Shown: piece after piece, positions 30,637-39,086 of the stretch
Position numbering within the stretch: the first letter of the stretch is position 1
Layout: every line of letters starts with the position of its first letter
Assembly: GCF_009795845.1 (NCBI RefSeq)
Contig: NZ_WTEX01000001.1
Location: 101,259-165,258, forward strand
Length of the DNA stretch: 64,000 bases
From: Gilliamella sp. Lep-s35
GTDB lineage: Bacteria > Pseudomonadota > Gammaproteobacteria > Enterobacterales > Orbaceae
Direction: 5' to 3'
Notes under the pieces: generated by a model
Databases searched by the model: none
Seen by the model: only the letters and a program-made list of their open reading frames with translations
Told to the model about the DNA's origin: nothing
Made by a program: the position numbers and the translations under genes

Positions 30637-31004
30637 TGCGTTATTTATTTTTATGCACCAGTTTATTATTTTTTGTCTGTTTTGATCTTAAAGCAGATAA
30701 ACCTTTAGAACGGGATCCTTTTCAACCCTATTATTCGGTTTCTTGTAGTGAACAAAGCGAACAATTACTTGAACAAATTCAAGCTTGGCATTTTAGGGGG
30801 ATGATGAAACAAATTGATCAACATTATCAGCAGATTTGGCTAGTATCTGATAATCAATGGCTAGCAATAACCGACGATGCGGTGCCAAATGTCTTATTTC
30901 CTTGGCATGTGCAATCTTTACTCAACGATAAAATTATTTGGCAAGCAGATTTACCTGATTATTGCCATCAAACTCTATCATGGACAATGCCTATCAATGA
31001 ATAA
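30636..31004 (+). CDS. hofP: HofP (PilP-like) pilus assembly protein
   Basis: Small periplasmic protein of 122 residues linking the inner-membrane pilus complex to the secretin. It has a signal peptide (to about LKA near residue 20), then RDPFQPYYSVSC, the DPF motif typical of PilP/HofP, and a short beta domain (about 45-110) with two or three cysteines. The ATG at 30636 overlaps the hofO stop (TGATG); a GTG at 30633 is alternative. hofQ overlaps its end by 8 bases. Confidence 0.72.
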   Translation: MRYLFLCTSLLFFVCFDLKADKPLERDPFQPYYSVSCSEQSEQLLEQIQAWHFRGMMKQIDQHYQQIWLVSDNQWLAITDDAVPNVLFPWHVQSLLNDKIIWQADLPDYCHQTLSWTMPINE

Positions 31005-32322
31005 CGACACTAAAAATCAACGGCTAAATCACACTATTAACCTTGTGTGTCAAGCTAAAAGCAATTTGGCAATAACAATTATTTTCATTTTTTTTATTAT
31101 TGGAATAAAAGTTAGTTATGCCAATATCGATCAATCATTAACAGTCAAACAGCAAAAAAATGTCTCAATGACATTTTATCAAACCGACATTGCCATCATT
31201 TTACAGGCGCTAGCCGATAGTAAACAGATGAATTTGGTTATGACAGAAGATCTCCCCATAAAGCAATCCATAAAATTAAATAACGTTGATTGGCACAAAG
31301 CACTAAAGATTGTATTAGACTCAGCAAATTTACACGCTGACATTGATGACAATATTTTGTTTATTTCTAAAGCGCCTGATCCTGATATATTATTGCAAAA
31401 AAAACAATTAGAACAAAAAGAACAAGAGCTTAGCCAACCACTTAACTCCTTATCAATAGCGATTAATCATGCTGATCCAACAACGTTAATCGAAACAATT
31501 CAGCAGCAAGGGCTACTATCCGAAAGGGGAAAGATAACACACGATAAACGCACCAATTCACTGATTATTACTGATTTAGCCAAACAATTTACTCACATCA
31601 AAAAATTAGTAAAAACGCTTGATAAACCTATGCCCCAAGTTCATATTTCAGCGCATATTGTCACTATGAGTGATGAAAGCATGTCACAGCTTGGTATTAA
31701 ATGGGGGTACACAGGTAAATCATCGCAATTATTGGATAAGTTTGATGTTGGTCTTGGTGTTGCGCATCCGTCCACAACAGTGGGGTTTAATTTAGCAAAA
31801 CTATCGGGGAGTTTGCTTAATTTAGAACTATCAGCACTTGAATCTGAAAATCAATTAGAAATTATCGCCAGTCCGAATTTACTTACCTCTAATCAAAACA
31901 TGGCATCAATAAAACAAGGTACCGAAATCCCTTACGAAGTATCTAGCGGTAGCAATGGTGCAACGTCAATTGAATTTAAATCAGCGGTATTAGGGTTAGA
32001 AGTGACACCGAAAATACTGTCTGATGGTCGCATTATTTTAGATTTATATATTACACAAAATACGGCAGGGCGTTCAATAAAACGCAGTGATGGCGGTGAA
32101 GCGCTGGCAATTGATACGCAAGAGATCAAAACACAAGTACAAATAAAAAATGGAGAAACCCTGGTATTAGGGGGAATCTTTCAACAAGTTAATACTAATA
32201 ACAAACGGCAAGTCCCAGGGGCTAGTGACATGCCAATAATTGGCAATTTATTTAAACACAACAGCAAAAAACAACAAAAACGCGAATTAGTTATTTTTAT
32301 TACACCGCAATTGGTTGAGTAA
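30997..32322 (+). CDS. hofQ: HofQ secretin (type IV pilus / DNA uptake)
   Basis: Outer-membrane ring channel through which the competence pilus and DNA pass. The 441-residue protein has a long N-region and signal anchor (about 22-45), an STN-like N0 domain (about 60-130, LAMTFYQTDIAIILQALADS style), an N1/KH domain (SERGKITHDKRTNSLIITD, about 170-205) and the secretin C-domain. The latter includes SPNLLTSNQNMASIKQGTEIPY and VLGGIFQQ, ending in KKQQKRELVIFITPQLV. Length is close to E. coli HofQ plus a longer start. The 30997 ATG overlaps hofP. Confidence 0.9.
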   Translation: MNNDTKNQRLNHTINLVCQAKSNLAITIIFIFFIIGIKVSYANIDQSLTVKQQKNVSMTFYQTDIAIILQALADSKQMNLVMTEDLPIKQSIKLNNVDWHKALKIVLDSANLHADIDDNILFISKAPDPDILLQKKQLEQKEQELSQPLNSLSIAINHADPTTLIETIQQQGLLSERGKITHDKRTNSLIITDLAKQFTHIKKLVKTLDKPMPQVHISAHIVTMSDESMSQLGIKWGYTGKSSQLLDKFDVGLGVAHPSTTVGFNLAKLSGSLLNLELSALESENQLEIIASPNLLTSNQNMASIKQGTEIPYEVSSGSNGATSIEFKSAVLGLEVTPKILSDGRIILDLYITQNTAGRSIKRSDGGEALAIDTQEIKTQVQIKNGETLVLGGIFQQVNTNNKRQVPGASDMPIIGNLFKHNSKKQQKRELVIFITPQLVE

Positions 32323-32438
32323 ATGTTAACACAGTTGTATCATACTAAAACTTGTGTTTAATCTTTGCTTTGATTGTCATTATTATTCAAAGCATATTAT
32401 TTTAGCCATTACTATTTATTAGAAAAGTCGAGAATATT

Positions 32439-33242
32439 ATGCATGTTGTTGCTTCTGATTTAGACGGGACTTTATTAACTCCTGAACATAACTTATCGCC
32501 TTATACCAAACAAGTTCTTCAAGCTCTACGCAAAAAAGATATTCACTTTGTTTTTGCAACTGGCAGACACCATATTGATGTTGCACAAATGCGCGAAAAC
32601 ATGGAAATAGATGCTTTTATGATAACCTCAAATGGTGCAAGAGTACATGATAGCCAAGGTAATTTAGTCTTTAGCCAAAGCATTGAACCATCACTGGCAA
32701 GCCAAATTGCTCAAATGAGCATGGATGATCCGCTAATTTATACTCACTTATATCGTGGTGATGATTGGTTAATTAATAAAGAAGATACATTTTCGTTAGC
32801 GTTTTACCGCCATACGCAGTTTACTTATCAATTATTTAATCCTCTTGACTTTGATACTACTAATATTGCTAAAATTTATTTTACAACGACTGATAATGCG
32901 CTTTACCAACACCTTGTTCAGCTAAAAAATCGCCTAGAGACAAAATTTGGTAATAAAATAAGTGTTGCCTTTTCAACATTAAATTGCCTTGAAGTTATGG
33001 CCGAAAATGTTTCTAAAGGCAGTGCATTAAAAAACGTTGTTGAAAAACTGGGTTACAGCTTAAAAGATAGCATCGCTTTTGGTGATGGTATGAACGATTA
33101 CGAAATGCTAAAAGTGGCAGGTAAAGGCTGTATAATGCAAAATGGTAGTGCAGAATTAAAAAAATTATTGCCAGAATTAGAAGTCATTGGATCGAACGCT
33201 CAAGATGCAGTGCCTCATTATCTAAGTAAACTATTTTTATAA
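32439..33242 (+). CDS. yigL: HAD-family sugar/pyridoxal phosphate phosphatase YigL
   Basis: Cof-type haloacid-dehalogenase phosphatase; E. coli YigL dephosphorylates sugar phosphates and pyridoxal phosphate. The 267-residue protein has motif I VASDLDGTLL near residue 4, motif II TSN near residue 64, the conserved FATGRHH segment and motif III/IV KGSALKNVV...AFGDGMNDYEML near 193-225. Almost every block agrees with E. coli YigL. It has its own promoter region after hofQ; tusA follows 18 bases later. Confidence 0.92.
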   Translation: MHVVASDLDGTLLTPEHNLSPYTKQVLQALRKKDIHFVFATGRHHIDVAQMRENMEIDAFMITSNGARVHDSQGNLVFSQSIEPSLASQIAQMSMDDPLIYTHLYRGDDWLINKEDTFSLAFYRHTQFTYQLFNPLDFDTTNIAKIYFTTTDNALYQHLVQLKNRLETKFGNKISVAFSTLNCLEVMAENVSKGSALKNVVEKLGYSLKDSIAFGDGMNDYEMLKVAGKGCIMQNGSAELKKLLPELEVIGSNAQDAVPHYLSKLFL

Positions 33243-33260
33243 TTAACAAAATATTAAAAA

Positions 33261-33497
33261 ATGAACATAACTATCGACAAAGAACTCAACACACTTGGAT
33301 TGCGTTGTCCAGAACCTATTATGCTAATTAGAAAAACCATCCGAGAACTTGCCATAGGGCAAGTTCTTTATATTATTGCGGATGATTTTGCCACCACGCG
33401 TGATGTGCCTAGCTTTTGCCGTCATATGGATCACGAATTACTCTCATTACAGATAGAATCTGAACCATATCAGTATTGGATTAAAAAATCACATTAA
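33261..33497 (+). CDS. tusA: Sulfur carrier TusA
   Basis: Accepts sulfur from IscS and passes it on for 2-thiouridine formation in tRNA; cytoplasmic. The 78-residue protein has the active cysteine in [14 protein letters not shown] near residue 15, and the conserved [15 protein letters not shown]. It closely follows yigL, so the pair may be cotranscribed. Confidence 0.95.
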   Translation: MNITIDKELNTLGLRCPEPIMLIRKTIRELAIGQVLYIIADDFATTRDVPSFCRHMDHELLSLQIESEPYQYWIKKSH

Positions 33498-33543
33498 TTA
33501 AAAGCCATCTTGGCAAAAAGTTTTAGAAAAGTATGTAGTTGCA

Positions 33544-33948
33544 TCAAGTGAATTCAATCTGTTTTAAATAAAAACGTAATGTTCGCCAGTCATTAGGTTG
33601 AAGGTTATCAACCATTAACCAAAGTGTAGCGTTTTTTCCGTTTCGTCGAGATTTTAAATTTAAAATAACAACATAACGGAATATCAATGGCTTATGCATT
33701 AGGTACCAACGTTGTTTGTGCCAATATATTTGATTGATATAGTGAAATAATGCAAATTCCCCTTTAATTGTTTTCAAAAAACACATACTACGCCACCATT
33801 GTATTATTAATAATGGAATAATAATAAATGTGTAAAAATTTAAATATGTGTTAGCAAACATAACTAGGCAAAGTATGATTAATATTAAATAAAAAATCGT
33901 TGAAATTAGTAATTGTTGCTTTGATATACTTAGTTTTGTGCTCCACAT
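33544..33948 (-). CDS. ygfX: YgfX/CptA-like membrane protein
   Basis: In E. coli this small inner-membrane protein is encoded after sdhE (ygfY) and has been described as a toxin acting on cytoskeletal proteins. The 134-residue protein has two adjacent hydrophobic segments (about 13-33 and 38-50), then a hydrophilic domain with the family features GEFALF, WYLMHKPLI and DNLQPNDWRTLRFYL. No sdhE-like gene is found upstream, so it stands alone here. It is convergent with tusA. Confidence 0.75.
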   Translation of the reverse strand: MWSTKLSISKQQLLISTIFYLILIILCLVMFANTYLNFYTFIIIPLLIIQWWRSMCFLKTIKGEFALFHYINQIYWHKQRWYLMHKPLIFRYVVILNLKSRRNGKNATLWLMVDNLQPNDWRTLRFYLKQIEFT

Positions 33949-34192
33949 AATACTTACTCTACTTAGTTAAAATAGAATTATTTCATGATTTTGTTAAAAA
34001 ATGCTTAAAATAAAGCTAAAGATGGGAGATAATACACAAATATAATTATGTCTTAAAAGATGGGTGAACAATCATTATTCTGTATTGTATTAATGTGATA
34101 TTCCTTTATTTAAAGACAATTTCACTAAATTTGGCGCAGAAAGGCTTCTGATGCATCGTTTTTGCTTTAAAAAATGTAGATAGGAAAGATTT

Positions 34193-36736
34193 GTGATATT
34201 AATTAGAGTGTTAAAAATTATTCTAAAACTATTCATTGGCCTATTTCTTTGTGGCTTAATTATTGGCATTTCAGGTTATAGTTATTATTCTAAAGACCTT
34301 CCTGATGTTGCAACATTAAAAGATATACGCTTACAAACACCCATGCAGGTGCTAAGTAAAGATGGTGAATTAATTGCCATTTTTGGTGAACGACGCAGAA
34401 CACCGTTAAAATATGACGAGATTCCGCCAATAGTTGTTAATGCTGTTATCGCAACAGAAGACTCACGCTTTTACGAACATTTTGGTATCGACCCAATTGG
34501 TATTGCGCGAGCGATGTATATTGGTTTAAAGCAAAAAGGATTTTCTCAAGGGGGGAGTACTATCACTCAACAAGTTGCCAAAAACTTCTTTCTAACGCCT
34601 GAAAAAAGCATTGCACGGAAAGCAAAAGAAGTAATTCTAGCGATTCGTATGGAAAAAGAGCTATCAAAAAAGGAGATCATGGCACTATATCTTAACATGA
34701 TCAACTTTGGCTCAAGAGCATACGGCGTTGCTGCGGCATCTTACACTTTTTTTGGTAAAACACCCGATCAATTAACAATTGACGAAGCGGCCTTATTAGC
34801 GGGCTTACCTAATGCACCATCAGCATATAATCCCATTTCTCATCCTGAACGCGCATTAACTAGACGTAATTGGGTATTAGGACGTATGTTAGATCAATCC
34901 TATATCACCCAAGCACAATATAACGAGGCCATTAACAAACCGCTTGGCACAAGTTATCACACACCACAAATCGAATTTTCAGCTCCTTATGTTGCCGAAA
35001 TGGCGCGCCAATTTATGTATGATAAATTTGGCGAAAATGCCTACACAGACGGTTATAGAGTCTATACAACTATTTCAAAAACTGATCAAATAGCAGCAAC
35101 AGAAACAGTACAAAAACATATTATTGATTATGATATCAGACATGGTTATCGTGGTGCTGAAAAAGTCCTATGGCAACCAAACGAAACCGCATGGGAAACA
35201 GATAAAATCCAACAAACACTTAACAAATACATATGCTATAGCGGCATGTGTCCAGCGGTAGTTATAACATCATCAGATGAAGAAGCAACAGCGGTACTAT
35301 CTGATAAAAGTACTATAACCATTACATACCAAAATATGAAATGGGCGCGCCCATTTATTAGCGACACAAGACAAGGCGCTTTCCCTAAAAAAGTGTCTGA
35401 TACGCTCAAAGCAGGGCAACTTATTTGGGTTAAAAAATCGGCTGAAAACTGGGAGCTAGCACAAATCCCTGCAGTTAATGCTGCGCTGGTATCGCTTGAT
35501 TCAGACAATGGTGCAATTAAGGCAATTGTAGGTGGCTATGATTTTAACTTAAGCAAATTTAATCGAGCCACACAAGCACTAAGGCAATTAGGTTCTAACA
35601 TTAAACCATTTATTTATGCGTCAACTTTAGAGCAAGGGCTAACAATGGCGACACTTCTTAATGATGCGCCTATTGTCCGCTCAGCCGGCAGTGCCACATG
35701 GCGACCTAAAAACTCACCACCAACTTATGCAGGACCATTACGGCTAAGAATTGGCTTAGGAATGTCTAAAAACGTCATGATGGTAAGGGCGTTACGTGCC
35801 GTTGGTATAGATTATGCGGCAAATTATTTAGAGCGTTTTGGCTTTCCTAAAGAAAACATCTCGCATAATGAATCATTAGCATTAGGTTCGGCCTCGTTTA
35901 CTCCGTTACAAGTAGCAAGAGCGTATTCGGTTATTACCAATGGTGGTTACTTAATTACACCATATTTAATTGAAAAAATAGAATACAGCAATGGCACAGG
36001 CATGATTTATCAACATCAACCAATGATTGCTTGCCAAACTTGTAATGACGATGTCGTCACTGAGGATGTCAAACCCGTGGTATCGTTAGATAATGTCGAA
36101 AATGAAGTCAACGCAACAGACAGCGAAGAGCCAGAACAAGCCAACCTTAAATCTGACGACGATTTAGTATTGCCTAATATCAACCCAAATGACAATAATG
36201 CAGATGACACACCAAAATATGCACCACATACACTAAATAGTGGCATTGCCTTTATTATGAAAGATGGGCTTCGATCGATTGTATTTGGTGGTTCAGATTG
36301 GCAAGGTACGGCATGGCGCGGAAAAGCACTTGGCAGGAAAGACGTTGGCGGTAAAACAGGAACAACCAACTCATCTAAAGACGTTTGGTTTTCGGGCTTT
36401 GGTGGCAATATAGTGACCACCGTTTGGATGGGTTTTGATGACCACCGTCGTAACTTAGGACGAACATTCCGAGCCGAAGCGGGCGCTGTAACAGCAAATC
36501 CTATATGGGTTGATTATATGAAAGTAGCCCTAAAAGATGTTCCTGTAAAACAAGATGTAAAACCTGACAATGTGATTTCGGTCACTATCGATCAAAAAAC
36601 AGGCCTATTACCTAGCTCTGGCTCTAAAACCATGTCAGAATATTTTATCAAAGGCACTGAACCAACGGGTTATGCGACAAAAGAAGTGGGTACGAAAGTA
36701 ACCGATTCTGAAGGCAACACATCAGAACTATTCTGA
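34193..36736 (+). CDS. mrcA: Penicillin-binding protein 1A
   Basis: Bifunctional peptidoglycan synthase anchored in the inner membrane. The 847-residue protein has an N-terminal membrane segment (about 8-30), the glycosyltransferase domain (ATEDSRFYEHFGIDPIGIARA near 86, GGSTITQQVAKNFFL near 120), an OB-like insert and the transpeptidase domain. The latter has SNIKPF (active serine) near 482, SKN near 526 and KTGTT near 723. The start is GTG at 34193 with AGGA 8 bases upstream. In E. coli mrcA lies next to hofM; here the hof genes are about 2 kb upstream. Confidence 0.95.
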   Translation: MILIRVLKIILKLFIGLFLCGLIIGISGYSYYSKDLPDVATLKDIRLQTPMQVLSKDGELIAIFGERRRTPLKYDEIPPIVVNAVIATEDSRFYEHFGIDPIGIARAMYIGLKQKGFSQGGSTITQQVAKNFFLTPEKSIARKAKEVILAIRMEKELSKKEIMALYLNMINFGSRAYGVAAASYTFFGKTPDQLTIDEAALLAGLPNAPSAYNPISHPERALTRRNWVLGRMLDQSYITQAQYNEAINKPLGTSYHTPQIEFSAPYVAEMARQFMYDKFGENAYTDGYRVYTTISKTDQIAATETVQKHIIDYDIRHGYRGAEKVLWQPNETAWETDKIQQTLNKYICYSGMCPAVVITSSDEEATAVLSDKSTITITYQNMKWARPFISDTRQGAFPKKVSDTLKAGQLIWVKKSAENWELAQIPAVNAALVSLDSDNGAIKAIVGGYDFNLSKFNRATQALRQLGSNIKPFIYASTLEQGLTMATLLNDAPIVRSAGSATWRPKNSPPTYAGPLRLRIGLGMSKNVMMVRALRAVGIDYAANYLERFGFPKENISHNESLALGSASFTPLQVARAYSVITNGGYLITPYLIEKIEYSNGTGMIYQHQPMIACQTCNDDVVTEDVKPVVSLDNVENEVNATDSEEPEQANLKSDDDLVLPNINPNDNNADDTPKYAPHTLNSGIAFIMKDGLRSIVFGGSDWQGTAWRGKALGRKDVGGKTGTTNSSKDVWFSGFGGNIVTTVWMGFDDHRRNLGRTFRAEAGAVTANPIWVDYMKVALKDVPVKQDVKPDNVISVTIDQKTGLLPSSGSKTMSEYFIKGTEPTGYATKEVGTKVTDSEGNTSELF

Positions 36737-36749
36737 TAAAGGGCTTAAC

Positions 36750-37313
36750 ATGAATGGCTCAATAAGAATTATTGGCGGAAAGTGGCGTGGGCGAAAATTA
36801 ACAGTGCTTGACAAGCAAGGACTACGCCCAACCACCGATCGCATTAAAGAAACCCTATATAACTGGTTAATGCCGGTTATCCATGGCAGCCATTGCTTGG
36901 ATTGTTTTGCAGGTAGTGGATCACTTGGCTTTGAAGCCGCATCAAGAGGTGCCAAAAGCGTCACCTTGCTTGAAAAAGACAAACAAGTTGCCCAGCTACT
37001 TAACAAAAACAAACAACTAATTGCGTGCGATGTTATCGAAATTTATCAAACTGACACCCTTGAGTGGCTCAAAAAAACAGCCCCAAAACAGTTTGATATT
37101 GTATTTATCGATCCGCCGTTTCACCAATCATTGGTTGCCAAAACAGTCAGCCAACTTGAGCAAAATAATTGGCTCAAACCATCGGCTTATATCTATATTG
37201 AAACAGAAATAGGGCACGACCTAACAACCTATATCCCAACTCATTGGCACTTACATCGCGAAAAAACCGCCGGTCAAGTTCACAGCTACCTTTTTATACG
37301 GAAAGACAATTAA
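36750..37313 (+). CDS. rsmD: 16S rRNA (guanine966-N2)-methyltransferase RsmD
   Basis: SAM-dependent enzyme that methylates G966 of 16S rRNA on assembled small subunits. The 187-residue protein has RIIGGKWRGRKL at the start, the SAM-binding LDCFAGSGSLGFEAASRGA near 50-68 and the catalytic DPPF near 127. It follows mrcA by 13 bases and overlaps yhhL by one base (TAATG). Confidence 0.95.
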   Translation: MNGSIRIIGGKWRGRKLTVLDKQGLRPTTDRIKETLYNWLMPVIHGSHCLDCFAGSGSLGFEAASRGAKSVTLLEKDKQVAQLLNKNKQLIACDVIEIYQTDTLEWLKKTAPKQFDIVFIDPPFHQSLVAKTVSQLEQNNWLKPSAYIYIETEIGHDLTTYIPTHWHLHREKTAGQVHSYLFIRKDN

Positions 37314-37570
37314 TGTTCATCTTTATTGGCAAAACTTTATACTCATTGATGTGGCTATTTTTATTATTTAACCTAATTCACCCTTACCCAAAACCAGCAA
37401 ATGTGGTTGCTATTGTAGGGTTAATCGCTTTTGCGGTTACTCATGGCTTACAAGCATGGATGTTAAACTCAACCATGACCAAACAAGAAAAACAACAAGA
37501 CAAATTCAAAGTATTGCGCCTGTTTTTATTTGGTTTTTTTGAATCACTTAGTTGGAAAGATAAAAAATAA
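37313..37570 (+). CDS. yhhL: YhhL-like DUF1145 membrane protein
   Basis: Small inner-membrane protein of unknown role, conserved after rsmD in enterobacteria. The 85-residue protein has two hydrophobic segments (about 6-24 and 31-50) separated by the family motif NLIHPYPKPANV, and a basic C-terminus. Translation is probably coupled to rsmD through TAATG. Confidence 0.82.
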   Translation: MFIFIGKTLYSLMWLFLLFNLIHPYPKPANVVAIVGLIAFAVTHGLQAWMLNSTMTKQEKQQDKFKVLRLFLFGFFESLSWKDKK

Positions 37571-37590
37571 AAAATAATGGTAAAAAGTGG

Positions 37591-37618
37591 TTGCTAGACA
37601 CAAAAATTTTTGTATAAT
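37591..37618 (+). promoter_or_regulatory. Promoter of tRNA-Gly
   Basis: TTGCTA (37591-37596), 16 bases, TATAAT (37613-37618), followed by GCTCCC, lies 30 bases before tRNA-Gly. Confidence 0.75.
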
Positions 37619-37648
37619 GCTCCCACTTCTTTCCAAGTACCTCAATAA

Positions 37649-37724
<76 letters not shown>

Positions 37725-37787
37725 ATTCATAATGCATAACGTTGTTAAACTTTTCGAATTTAGCGGAGCAAAACTTCCATTTTATGC

Positions 37788-38006
37788 ATGGAAACTATTT
37801 TAAAAACCAGAAGGCTTTATTTCAAAGCAGGCGTTGCTCAGTGTCAAATTACTAAAAAGCGACAGATGGAAATGTTGATTGATGCATATAACTACGCTTT
37901 CAACTATCATGACAACAAAATTAGTTTTCGTTCCGGTGAGGGATTGTTGGATTATCCATATGACAGTGAAGGTTACAAATATTTAAACTTAGCCTTAATT
38001 ACCTAA
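37788..38006 (+). CDS. Short open frame, hypothetical
   Basis: A 72-codon frame from an ATG at 37788. The peptide is unrecognised, polar and tyrosine-rich (YNYAFNYHDNK, DYPYDSEGYKYL) with no membrane segment or known motif. No convincing ribosome-binding site precedes it. It lies between tRNA-Gly and a toxin-antitoxin pair, a spot where gene remnants are common, so it may be a fragment of a lost gene. Confidence 0.25.
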   Translation: METILKTRRLYFKAGVAQCQITKKRQMEMLIDAYNYAFNYHDNKISFRSGEGLLDYPYDSEGYKYLNLALIT

Positions 38007-38050
38007 TTACTTAGGAAGTATTAAATTATTAAATAAGAATTACTTTTTAA

Positions 38051-38344
38051 TTATTTTTTTAATACTGGATCATTACTAGGTAAACAGGACTTATGTAACA
38101 CGGTCAAAACGATCATTTTCTTTGAATCTTGGATAAAGTAAATAATATGACTTTGACTGGGAAAATAGTAAATTCCCTTATCATATTGCACGGCAATACT
38201 TGGCGACTGAGCAAGCAAAAAGATTGTTTTATGCAAGCCTATAAGATAATCTTTCGCTTTCTCTTTACCCCAGTTTTTTATAGAATACTGATAAATATTT
38301 TTTATTTGTTTGGCTGCATGTCGAGTAATTTTTATTGATAGCAC
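38051..38344 (-). CDS. ParE/RelE-superfamily toxin
   Basis: Type II toxin of 97 residues. The start KITRHAAKQIKNIYQYSIKNWG is the paired-helix region of ParE-type toxins. A beta sheet follows, with QSPSIAVQYDKGIYYFPSQSHIIYFI, in which the conserved arginine of ParE (RxxxxxHxIYY style) is represented by PSQSHIIYF. It starts 2 bases after its antitoxin gene. Target (gyrase or ribosome) cannot be read from sequence. Confidence 0.8.
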   Translation of the reverse strand: MLSIKITRHAAKQIKNIYQYSIKNWGKEKAKDYLIGLHKTIFLLAQSPSIAVQYDKGIYYFPSQSHIIYFIQDSKKMIVLTVLHKSCLPSNDPVLKK

Positions 38345-38346
38345 GA

Positions 38347-38604
38347 TTAGCCCTTTAATAGATTATTAAAGAAGGCATCGGCATCTACTATGCTAGCTTC
38401 TTCAACGTCTTTTAATCCAAGCTTGATTTGCGCATCAACATGATTTTTTTTCATCGTTTCAAATAGCTGATATTCTTCCATCGACATCATCACTAACACG
38501 GGCTTACCGTTTTTAGTGACTGTTACCGGTGCAGCTTGTGCACTAAGAATTGCCTCGCCAAATCGGTTTTTGACCTCATAAGCGGTTAGAACTTTAGTTG
38601 ACAT
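38347..38604 (-). CDS. Phd/YefM-family antitoxin
   Basis: Antitoxin of 85 residues with the Phd/YefM DNA-binding fold: AYEVKNRFGEAILSAQAAPVTVTKNGKPVLVMMSMEEY is the typical N-terminal domain, followed by a flexible acidic C-terminus that would wrap the toxin. A palindrome at 38619-38633 just upstream is a likely autoregulatory operator. Confidence 0.85.
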   Translation of the reverse strand: MSTKVLTAYEVKNRFGEAILSAQAAPVTVTKNGKPVLVMMSMEEYQLFETMKKNHVDAQIKLGLKDVEEASIVDADAFFNNLLKG

Positions 38605-38618
38605 TTTATTTTCCTTTC

Positions 38619-38633
38619 TAGCTAAAATAGCTA
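38619..38633 (-). promoter_or_regulatory. Palindromic operator of the Phd/ParE module
   Basis: TAGCTAAAATAGCTA consists of two TAGCTA half-sites around three A, 15-29 bases before the antitoxin start. Antitoxins of this family bind such palindromes to repress their own operon. Confidence 0.6.
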
Positions 38634-38674
38634 ATTTGTCTAAATTTTACCTGTTCTAAAAAATGCGTCAATAA

Positions 38675-38743
38675 TTACTTTATAACTGTTTGATTATTTT
38701 TTATAAAACATGCAACTACATTATTATCAAGCATATATTTCAC
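38675..38743 (-). pseudogene. Truncated vapC toxin
   Basis: From the GTG at 38743, overlapping the vapB stop, the frame reads VKYMLDNNVVACFIKNNQ and stops at 38675. This is the first strand of a PIN-domain VapC (normally KYMLDTNI). The remaining about 110 residues are missing. Confidence 0.65.
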
Positions 38744-39001
38744 TCGTCGATTCCCTCTAGTGGATCGCTTTCTTCAATGCCTTGCTCTCTAGTTTCAGGG
38801 CTTAAGAAGTTATCTGGAACATCGCCAGAAGCATTAGCTGTGGCTATGAGTTTTAATAGCTCACTCCAATTATCATTTTTTGGGATAAAATGACACTCCT
38901 GTAATTGGGTCTTTTTTTATAAAAACCTCTTTTGTATCAAATCTGAACTTAGCTAGTAAGCGAACTGCTTGGCTACGGCCTGTCATAAATATTTTAGCCG
39001 T
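38740..39001 (-). pseudogene. Frameshifted vapB antitoxin
   Basis: The minus-strand translation begins [20 protein letters not shown], the VapB/MazE-like swapped-hairpin start, then shifts frame at CCCAAAAAATG (six A where five would keep the frame). It continues [19 protein letters not shown] to a stop at 38740. The expected ATG at 39001 is ACG. It directly precedes the vapC remnant. Confidence 0.7.
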
Positions 39002-39086
39002 TTAAGTCATATTTGTTTTTTGTGATATATATTATGATATGTATCAGCATTATATGCTCTACATCAATCAAGTCCACCTCAACGAA

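Noticed and set aside
36016..36420. Minus-strand frame of 134 codons within mrcA
   Set aside because: Shadow of the transpeptidase region of mrcA; no homologous features or translation signals.
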